From NCBI GenBank assembly GCA_049969495.1, contig JBMFOT010000014.1:1-56989 (forward strand): a stretch of DNA of 56,989 bases, in the 5' to 3' direction. The notes under the pieces were generated by a model, which saw nothing but the letters and a program-made list of their open reading frames with translations, searched no databases and had not been told where the DNA came from. A program made the translations under genes and the position numbers. Within the stretch, counting starts at the first letter, position 1, and every line of letters begins with the position of its first letter. Source of the DNA: HRBIN16 sp049969495 (GTDB taxonomy: Bacteria; Armatimonadota; HRBIN16). Positions 26,435 to 32,888 of this stretch are shown in pieces.

Positions 26435-27205
26435 CTACACCTTGAACTGTTCGTAAGCCCGGCGCAGGGCGGCGAAGGTATCGTTGCCCTTCGGGATGAA
26501 CTCGTGTCCCACCCAGCGGTCGTATCCCGTGTCCTTAATCGCGCGGGCAATGGCGGGATAGTACAGCTCCTGTGTCTCGTCCATATCGTTGCGACCGGGG
26601 TTGCCTGCGGTGTGGAAGTGCCCAATCCACTGGATGTTCTCGCGGATGGTGCGGATGATGTCGCCCTCCATAATCTGCATGTGGTAGATATCGTATAGCA
26701 GTTTGACGGCGGGCGACCCCACCATCTGGCACACCCTGACACCCCATGCGGTGCGGTCGCACTGATAGTCTTTGTGGTCTACTTTGGAGTTGAGCAGTTC
26801 CACTACCAACAGAACCCCTGCCTCTTCCGCCGCTTTTGCCACCAGTTTCAAGCCTTCGGCGGTGATCTCCGCGCCACGCTCGTCGTCCAGCCCGCCGCGA
26901 TTGCCGGAGAAGCACACCAGATTGGGGATGCCGTACTTCTTTGCCAGTTCGATGTTGCGGTGCAGTTCGTCGGCGATACGCTGATGGTTTTCGCGTCGGT
27001 TCAGCCCATCGGTGAGCGAGGCATGCCCCACGTAGCTGGCAATCTCCAGACCATGCTCCTTCACCTTGTCCAGAAGGTCGGTAGGAACAAGGTCTACCCC
27101 ATCGTAGCCGATGGCTTTCGCGCCTTTCAGCAATTTGGCAGCGTCACCGCCGATGTCCGGGCGACCGACAAAACACCACCACGAGAAAGACTGTTTAAAC
27201 GCCAT
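26435..27205 (-). CDS. Hydroxypyruvate isomerase-like TIM-barrel enzyme
   Basis: A 256-residue xylose isomerase-like barrel protein resembling Hyi: MAFKQSFSWWCF, YGIPNLVCFSGNR, LLVVELLNSKVDHKDY, VKLLYDIYHMQIMEGD, WIGHFHTAGNPGRNDMDE and WVGHEFIPKG. The conserved Glu, Asp and His residues in these segments form the metal site. Hyi converts hydroxypyruvate to tartronate semialdehyde, but many relatives act on other keto sugars. It lies convergent with the sugar ABC operon and may use its products. Confidence 0.88.
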   Translation of the reverse strand: MAFKQSFSWWCFVGRPDIGGDAAKLLKGAKAIGYDGVDLVPTDLLDKVKEHGLEIASYVGHASLTDGLNRRENHQRIADELHRNIELAKKYGIPNLVCFSGNRGGLDDERGAEITAEGLKLVAKAAEEAGVLLVVELLNSKVDHKDYQCDRTAWGVRVCQMVGSPAVKLLYDIYHMQIMEGDIIRTIRENIQWIGHFHTAGNPGRNDMDETQELYYPAIARAIKDTGYDRWVGHEFIPKGNDTFAALRRAYEQFKV

Positions 27206-27291
27206 GCTGTTCCTCCTGTGGTCTGTCTGTGATGTTCAGTTTCGTGTCCGGTGAGGGGGATTCCTGCATATAAGTTTTGGCTGAGGGAGGG

Positions 27292-27318
27292 TTCTGAGAT
27301 TCTTCACTTCGCTCAGAA
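27292..27318. repeat. TTCTGAG/CTCAGAA inverted repeat element
   Basis: TTCTGAG (27292-27298) pairs with CTCAGAA (27312-27318) across a 13-base loop, followed by TGACA. This resembles an intergenic motif scattered in several bacterial genomes. It lies in the gap upstream of the hydroxypyruvate isomerase-like gene. Confidence 0.4.
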
Positions 27319-27359
27319 TGACAGTTGAGCAGAACCTTCTTGCCAATATTAGCATAACG

Positions 27360-27389
27360 TTGTAGCCGCAGGCTTTAGCCTGCGCCAAA
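27360..27389 (-). repeat. Dispersed repeat A, copy 2
   Basis: TTGTAGCCGCAGGCTTTAGC then CTGCGCCAAA on the plus strand. It is the reverse complement of 16284-16313 with a single mismatch. It is intergenic, near the 3' end of the zinc-ribbon gene. Confidence 0.75.
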
Positions 27390-27419
27390 CTTATCCAGCA
27401 TCATCGCGCAACCCGAAGG

Positions 27420-27755
27420 TTACTTATCCGGCATCAGCCTCAATGACGGGTCTTGCTCGAGGTACTCGTGGAAGTCGATCATCTCGTCGACGGTAATCGG
27501 TCCGAGTTTCTCCACGCGTTCTTTCTCAGAGGGTGTCAATTCGTTTGCCTCGCCGCGCAGCAGGCGTTCATCCCATTTCTCCTGCCGGATGAACTGTTCA
27601 CCCAGTCGCTTGCATCGGGGGCATCGGTAGCGGAGGTAGACGAAGTTGGAACCAACCCTGCGCAGGTAATAGCCCCGCTGCACCACATCCTTTTCGTAGA
27701 TGCGCTGCCCACAGGAGCAGAAGATACCGGTTCGCATGTTCTGAGAATCTTCCAT
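27420..27755 (-). CDS. Small zinc-ribbon protein of unknown function
   Basis: A 111-residue protein. A first cysteine pair (FCSCGQRIYEKD) and a second (CPRCKRLGEQF) about 35 residues later make a four-cysteine zinc ribbon. A charged helical tail ends ITVDEMIDFHEYLEQDP. GGAG lies 8 bases before ATG 27755. It begins 15 bases after the dgt stop on the same strand, so the two are probably co-transcribed. I recognise no family and assign no function. Confidence 0.75.
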   Translation of the reverse strand: MEDSQNMRTGIFCSCGQRIYEKDVVQRGYYLRRVGSNFVYLRYRCPRCKRLGEQFIRQEKWDERLLRGEANELTPSEKERVEKLGPITVDEMIDFHEYLEQDPSLRLMPDK

Positions 27756-27770
27756 TGTCGTATCTCCTCG

Positions 27771-28856
27771 TCAGGAGGTGATATGCCACATGCGCGGCAC
27801 AAAGTATTTGCTGTATACGCCCATGGCGAAGCGGTCGGTCATCCCTGCCAGGTAGTCACAAACCGCTTGTGCCAGCGCTTCCACACTGGTATTATCGGTC
27901 AGTCTGCGCCCGCTCTGCGGTAACAGCTCGGGCTGTTCCATGTAAAGCCGGAACAGGGTCTTCAAAATGCCTTTTGCTTTCTGCAGTTCCTTCAAGCCAA
28001 TGGCTTCCTCCAGATAGACCCTTTCAAACAGGAACTCCTTCAGCATATCCGTTGCCCGCTGTATCGGTTCGCTCATGCGCACCTGAGCACAATCTAGGCT
28101 GTTTGCAATCACGTCCAGTACCATTGACGCAATGCGCTCGGATGAAGTTTCACCAAGCACTTCGACGCATTCCGACGGCAAATCGTTCGGGCAGATGACC
28201 CGTGCCCGGATGGCGTCGTCGATATCATGGTTCACGTAGGCGATTCGGTCGGCGAGGCGCACCACCTGTGCCTCCAGCGTGCACTCATCGGGCAGCAGGT
28301 CAGCGTCCAGGTCTGCTCTGCCCTTGCTGTGGTACAGAATACCCTCGCGCGTCTCTTGCGTGAGGTTCAACCCTTTGCCATCTCGCTCCAGCACGTCCAC
28401 CACGCGCAGGCTCTGCTCCCAATGGCGAAAGCGTTTGCCGGGAAGATACTCCTGCAGCACCTCATCCAGAGCCTGTTCTCCCGCGTGTCCAAACGGTGGA
28501 TGCCCCAGGTCATGCGCCAGCGCGATGGCTTCGGTCAGGTCCTCGTTCAACCGGAGAGCGCGGCTAATGGTACGAGCAATCTGCGCCACTTCCAGCGTGT
28601 GCGTCAGGCGCGTGCGGTAGTGGTCCTCCTCCGGATCGAGGAACACTTGCGTCTTGTGTTTCAGCCGCCGGAAAGATTTCGAATGCAACACCCTGTCGCG
28701 GTCTCGCTGAAAGCATGTCCTCACCGGACAGGGCGGCTCGGGGTGCAATCTGCCTCGCGATTGGGCGCTTTTCGCCGCGTAAGGCGAGAGGGTTTGCAAC
28801 TCCCACTGCTCAATCTGCTGGCGGATGAAACCGTCCCGAATGGAAACGCTGGTCAT
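27771..28856 (-). CDS. dgt: Deoxyguanosinetriphosphate triphosphohydrolase-like protein
   Basis: A 361-residue HD-domain enzyme that hydrolyses dNTPs to nucleoside and triphosphate and affects dNTP pools. Family segments are RTCFQRDRDRVLHSKSFRRLKHKTQVF, HYRTRLTHTLEVAQIARTI, AHDLGHPPFGHAGE (the HD metal site) and ADRIAYVNHDIDDAI. ATG 28856 (MTSVSIRDGF) has GAGG 9 bases upstream. An earlier ATG at 28880 adds eight residues and is less likely. A zinc-ribbon gene follows. Confidence 0.92.
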   Translation of the reverse strand: MTSVSIRDGFIRQQIEQWELQTLSPYAAKSAQSRGRLHPEPPCPVRTCFQRDRDRVLHSKSFRRLKHKTQVFLDPEEDHYRTRLTHTLEVAQIARTISRALRLNEDLTEAIALAHDLGHPPFGHAGEQALDEVLQEYLPGKRFRHWEQSLRVVDVLERDGKGLNLTQETREGILYHSKGRADLDADLLPDECTLEAQVVRLADRIAYVNHDIDDAIRARVICPNDLPSECVEVLGETSSERIASMVLDVIANSLDCAQVRMSEPIQRATDMLKEFLFERVYLEEAIGLKELQKAKGILKTLFRLYMEQPELLPQSGRRLTDNTSVEALAQAVCDYLAGMTDRFAMGVYSKYFVPRMWHITS

Positions 28857-28899
28857 CAGGAAAACCCTCAACAAAGGCATCCGGTAACCATAGTATACA

Positions 28900-29199
28900 T
28901 CATTCGGGCGGGTAGTGCAACCGCCATGAGCGAGGCGTATCAGTCTTCACCAGCCGTTGGCGTAGGAGCGTATCCACTTGCTGCACTTTTTGCTTGTATG
29001 CCCTGTGCAGTTCTTGCAGGGAACCAGCGCTTTGTCCGCCTGCTATCACAAACTCATAAACGACAATTGGCACATCGAATACCTGTTTCAGCGCTGCCAC
29101 AGTTGCCTCTCGTCGCCTGGCGACAGCGGATTCGGTGGCGTAGGCATCCAGGATGTTGTCGTTGCAGCTGCGCCACGATGTGTGCCGTTGCTTCCGCAT
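28900..29199 (-). CDS. Doubtful small ORF overlapping the end of the thiE remnant
   Basis: A 99-codon frame whose second half (VFDVPIVVYEFVIAGGQ...LHRAYKQKVQQVDTLLRQR) has protein-like composition. Its first half overlaps the thiE remnant in another frame by 146 bases. No clear ribosome site was found. It could be the tail of a gene damaged by the same deletions, or a chance frame. Confidence 0.25.
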   Translation of the reverse strand: MRKQRHTSWRSCNDNILDAYATESAVARRREATVAALKQVFDVPIVVYEFVIAGGQSAGSLQELHRAYKQKVQQVDTLLRQRLVKTDTPRSWRLHYPPE

Positions 29200-29578
29200 A
29201 ATGGTCGGTAGCGATGACCACTATGCCTTCTGCCCCTGCACGTACCACTTGCTGGACGTTTGTGGCATTGATCCCGCCAATAGCCACCACGCAGTGTCTG
29301 GTTATCGCACGCACTTGTTTTAGCCCCTCAATGCCCCATGCCCCTTTGGTATCGGTCTTGGTAGGTGTTTCGAAAACGGGGCTCACGCTGATATAGCTCA
29401 AATCATACTGCTCCGCCTCTCGCACCTGCTCTATCGTCTCCACCGAAAGCCCGATGATGGCGTGCTCGCCCAGTAATCGTCGCGCCAGCGGGTAAGGCAT
29501 ATCTTCCTGCCCGATATGCACTCCGTGCGCACCCACTGCCATCGCCACGTCTACCCTGTCATTGATGATGAGGGGCAC
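29054..29578 (-). pseudogene. thiE: Thiamine-phosphate synthase (thiE) remnant lacking its N-terminus
   Basis: ThiE couples HMP-pyrophosphate with thiazole phosphate. The remnant starts inside the barrel at PLIINDRVDVAMAVGAHGVHIGQEDM and continues with GLSVETIEQV, YISVSPVFETPTKTD, VVAIGGINATNV and AGAEGIVVI. About 60 N-terminal residues are missing, including the strands carrying YxITD and QLREK. The last ~40 residues are unlike the family, possibly after a frameshift. The first codon abuts the end of the thiM remnant in another frame, so one deletion seems to have removed the junction. Confidence 0.8.
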
Positions 29579-29579
29579 T

Positions 29580-29918
29580 TCATAAGGTGGCTGTCGCAGT
29601 ACAGCCCAGCCCCGTCACTCGGGACATCATGGGATGACCATTGTGAATAGCGGCCTGCTGTTCGCGCCAAACCACATAGTCTACATCGCCGCTGATACTA
29701 ACAACGCTGTCGCTGGACCGACTTAGCGCCCATGCGGCGTCCAGCGCCGATCCGGACGCAATCGTCGCGTCGACGCCTTTGGTGCTTGTCTGAGAGCCTA
29801 CCAGAGCGACAATCTCTGAAGCATTGCCACGAATAATCTGAGGTGCTGCGCTACGGATGGCTTGCACATCCTGCCAGATGCTCTCTGCATCGACTTGCAT
29901 CATCGCGAGATTTGACAA
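29580..29918 (-). pseudogene. thiM: Hydroxyethylthiazole kinase (thiM) remnant lacking both ends
   Basis: ThiM phosphorylates the thiazole alcohol in thiamine salvage. The 112-codon frame shows the middle of the family: PQIIRGNASEIVALVG, TKGVDATIASGSALDAA, VVSISGDVDYVV and GHPMMSRVTGLGCTATA. The first ~110 residues and everything after the TGLGC motif are gone (normal length ~265). It ends where the thiE remnant begins, which fits decay of a thiM-thiE operon by deletions. Confidence 0.8.
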
Positions 29919-29940
29919 CGCGCCGGGAATAGGATAGAAT
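29912..29940 (+). promoter_or_regulatory. Consensus promoter of the Rieske-multiheme operon
   Basis: TTGACA (29912-29917), 17 bases, TAGAAT (29935-29940). The predicted transcript start is ~155 bases upstream of the preferred Rieske ATG, leaving a long leader. The -35 box lies inside the start of the thiM remnant on the other strand. Confidence 0.7.
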
Positions 29941-30103
29941 ATGTAGTGCGTTAAAACTCTATAGACTGGTGTCAGTGGAAAAGCTTCATCTATCTAGTCA
30001 AATGGTATACCGATGCTTGCCTCTGGGCAGGTTTTTGCAGGAGGCTTGGCGAACAGCGGTTTGTGAGGCATCCTACACAGAGAAGAGTGAGGACGCATTC
30101 AGC

Positions 30104-30580
30104 ATGGAACAGAGGTGGACACGTCGGGAGTGGCTGGCTACGCTGGTCAAAGCACTGGCAACCCTTCTGGCAATCGTGTACAGCATACCCACGCTGGTCA
30201 TGTTGGTTGTTCCCGCCTTCCGCAGACAAAAGCCCCCCTGGATCAAAGTAGGCAACGCGAACGAATTCCCCGTCGGTGAGCCGAAGGCGGTCACGCTGAG
30301 CCATCAGCGTCGCGACGGCTGGGTAATCCGCACTGTGCGCAGCACAGTGTACGTGGTCGTAAAGCCCGATGGCTCGCTGAAGGTGCTTTCCAATATCTGC
30401 ACGCACGCCAGCTGTGCTGTGCGCTGGGAACGCTCACGCAACGCCTTTTTCTGTCCGTGTCATGCGGGATACTTTGACGCGGAAGGCAAAGTGGTTCAGG
30501 GACCGCCCCCGCGCCCGCTACCGGAGTACCCGCATAAGGTGGAAGGCGGTCTGCTGTATGTGCGCCTGGAGAACGTATAG
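30104..30580 (+). CDS. Rieske iron-sulfur protein
   Basis: A 158-residue membrane-anchored Rieske subunit. The N-terminus has a twin-arginine-like TRREWL followed by one hydrophobic span (LATLLAIVYSIPTLVMLVV). Both cluster-binding boxes are complete: CTHASC (Cys99, His101, disulfide Cys104) and CPCHAGYFD (Cys117, Cys119, His120). The frame is open from 29969, but the extra 45 residues are not family-like, so ATG 30104 is preferred. A GAGG lies 13 bases upstream. It is followed after 26 bases by the cytochrome b-multiheme gene and should carry electrons from quinol. Confidence 0.9.
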   Translation: MEQRWTRREWLATLVKALATLLAIVYSIPTLVMLVVPAFRRQKPPWIKVGNANEFPVGEPKAVTLSHQRRDGWVIRTVRSTVYVVVKPDGSLKVLSNICTHASCAVRWERSRNAFFCPCHAGYFDAEGKVVQGPPPRPLPEYPHKVEGGLLYVRLENV

Positions 30581-30606
30581 CGCGTCAGGAGAAGGGAGGA
30601 GCAACA

Positions 30607-32874
30607 GTGCGAAAATTGCTGGACTGGTTTGAGCGCGAAACGGGACTGATTAGCGCGTGGGGGCGTTTCTGGACGCAACCGCTGCCCCCCGGGGTCGGCT
30701 GGGGGCATATCTTCGGCGCGCTGACCCTGTTAACGCTGGTGGTGCTTTTCCTCACTGGCGGTGCGCTTATGTTCTATTATAGCCCCACCCCGGACCAGGC
30801 GTACGCATCGGTTCAGTACATCGAGCATTACCTGCCCGCAGGTCGATTCATTCGCGCGTTGCACTACTGGGCAGCCAGGCTCATCGTGCCCCTGATTATC
30901 ATCCACATCCTGCGCGTGTTCTTCTGGGGAGCGTATAAGCGACCGCGCCAGATGATATGGGTGACCGGGGTTCTGCTTTTGTTGACCGTGATCGGCTACG
31001 GTTTGACCGGCTACGCGCTGCCGTGGGACCAGAAGGCGTACTGGGGCACGGTAGTGCGCCTGAAGATTGCGGAGGGTGTGCCGCTAGTGGGCGAGGCAGT
31101 TGCTACCTTCCTGCGCGGAGGCGACACGGTCGGCGCGGTGACGCTCATGCGTTTCTTCGTGCTACACGTGTTTGTGCTCTCGGTGCTGGTGTTTCTGTTG
31201 GTGGCATGGCATGTGCTGCAGGTACGTCGCATGGGGGTCACGCCACCGGGTGTGCGCGTAAACGAAGAGGCAAGCGTGGAAAAAACGCAAAGTCTCTACC
31301 CCGAACACACTGCCCGTATCGCTGTGGGAGCGGTGATTCTCTCTGCGCTGATGATTTGGCTCTCCCTGAGTTTTCCTGCCCCATTGGAGCCGCGCGCCAA
31401 CCCGATGGATACCGCCTATAAACCTCACCCTGACTTTTACGTGTTGTGGATGCACGAGCTGGTGGACTTTTTCCCGCCAAACCTCGAGTTCGTCGGCTCG
31501 TTTGTGCTGCCAACCCTGCTGGTGGTTTTGCTGTTGATAGTGCCCTTTATCGAGCGTAACCCCGAGCGTCAGCCGCGCAAGCGTCTGCTCGCGCTCAGCA
31601 CCGGCACATTGATTCTGCTCGCTATCGTAGCGCTGAACGTCAAGGGAATGGAAGCCCTGCCCGAACCCGAACGGTTGTCGCCTCTGGAGAAGCGGGGGCA
31701 ACAGGTGTTCGTGGAGCTGAAGTGCTACTCCTGTCACGGCATCAATGGCGGTGGAGGTCCCGTTGGTCCCGATTTAGGGCTTGGCGGCAAACGCGACCCG
31801 GAAGCGGTGCGTAATCTGTTGCGTAACCCCTCCGCGCACAACCCGCACACCATTATGCCCGCCTACCATCTCTCGCCAGAGAAGGAAGCAGCACTGGTGG
31901 CGTACATTGTGAGCATCGGACCGAACTCCAAGATGCCCCCTATCCCGCCCACCGAGCCGGAGAAGCCCGCCTCACACTTTGAAGAGAACTGGTTCGTGAA
32001 CCATAAGTTCGAAGTGCGCAAGGACCCGGGCAGCTGCGCTGATTGCCACAAGCCGTTCTTCTGTCAGGCGTGCCATCAAAACCGCCGTCCCAGCTCGCAT
32101 GACGCGCAGTGGCTGAAGTTCCACTTCGGTAACGCGGCGGAGCGACCCGAGATGTGTGCCGCCTGCCACTCGCCAGACTATTGCGAGAGCTGCCATAAGG
32201 TAATGCGCCACGATACGCAATGGATCCAGCAACACGGCTCCAGGCTGGCGCAGTTTGGCGAAAAGCTGAAATGGGCAGGGCAAACGATGCACCAGATGTG
32301 CTACCAGTGCCACACGCCGCAATCCTGCCAGGGCTGTCATAGCGGAGCGTTGCCCGCCAGCCACAAAGTGGCGAACTTCTTGCGCGACCCGCGGGTCGGG
32401 CATGGCAAGCTGGCGTTAAAGCAGGGAGCCGCGTCGTGCAACTCCTGTCACCAGCCTCAATTCTGCCAGAGCTGTCATGGCTTGCCGATGCCGCACCCCG
32501 AAGGATGGGACTCGAATCACCCGCAAGTCGGGCACAAAAACCCGGCGTTATGTCAACGTTGCCATAATTTCCAGGAGGAGACCTGCCAGACGTGCCATCA
32601 GGCGCCCCCCTCGTCGCACACGGAGGATTTCCGTAAGGAACATCCGCGACGTATCACCGACAGCGGAGCCAGCTGCCAGGTGTGCCATGGGCGCAACGCC
32701 TGCTTGAACTGTCATAAGACGCCGATGCCCCACCCCCAAAACTGGGGCGAGACACACGGCAAGCTGGGCCAGCAACGCGGCTGGAAGGGCTATGAGGGGG
32801 TGAAAAAGCTGCAGAAGGCGCAGTGCGCCACCTGTCATGACATCAAATACTGTAACCAGTGCCATCAGCCGTAG
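30607..32874 (+). CDS. Cytochrome b fused to a monoheme cytochrome c and seven di-heme modules (15 CxxCH)
   Basis: A 755-residue fusion. Residues 1-345 are a full-length b6/subunit IV-type cytochrome b with heme ligands His86/His100 and His187/His202, GYALPWDQ, and a Qo motif PDFY (275-278). No cysteine occurs at the b6f heme-cn position. Residues ~360-440 are a class I cytochrome c (CYSCH at 373-377, Met417 as likely ligand). Residues ~475-755 hold fourteen CxxCH sites in seven close pairs (first Cys at 477, 517, 565, 611, 649, 690, 740). Six pairs have a 4-residue gap and the pair at 649 has six. GTG start with GGGAGGAG upstream. It should oxidise quinol and pass electrons along a heme wire outside the membrane. 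Confidence 0.93.
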   Translation: MRKLLDWFERETGLISAWGRFWTQPLPPGVGWGHIFGALTLLTLVVLFLTGGALMFYYSPTPDQAYASVQYIEHYLPAGRFIRALHYWAARLIVPLIIIHILRVFFWGAYKRPRQMIWVTGVLLLLTVIGYGLTGYALPWDQKAYWGTVVRLKIAEGVPLVGEAVATFLRGGDTVGAVTLMRFFVLHVFVLSVLVFLLVAWHVLQVRRMGVTPPGVRVNEEASVEKTQSLYPEHTARIAVGAVILSALMIWLSLSFPAPLEPRANPMDTAYKPHPDFYVLWMHELVDFFPPNLEFVGSFVLPTLLVVLLLIVPFIERNPERQPRKRLLALSTGTLILLAIVALNVKGMEALPEPERLSPLEKRGQQVFVELKCYSCHGINGGGGPVGPDLGLGGKRDPEAVRNLLRNPSAHNPHTIMPAYHLSPEKEAALVAYIVSIGPNSKMPPIPPTEPEKPASHFEENWFVNHKFEVRKDPGSCADCHKPFFCQACHQNRRPSSHDAQWLKFHFGNAAERPEMCAACHSPDYCESCHKVMRHDTQWIQQHGSRLAQFGEKLKWAGQTMHQMCYQCHTPQSCQGCHSGALPASHKVANFLRDPRVGHGKLALKQGAASCNSCHQPQFCQSCHGLPMPHPEGWDSNHPQVGHKNPALCQRCHNFQEETCQTCHQAPPSSHTEDFRKEHPRRITDSGASCQVCHGRNACLNCHKTPMPHPQNWGETHGKLGQQRGWKGYEGVKKLQKAQCATCHDIKYCNQCHQP

Positions 32875-32888
32875 TATCAGGTGGAAAT

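Noticed and set aside
29969..30103. Upstream extension of the Rieske gene (45 codons)
   Set aside because: It adds a non-hydrophobic stretch before the twin-arginine-like anchor and has no ribosome site. It is more likely a transcribed leader.
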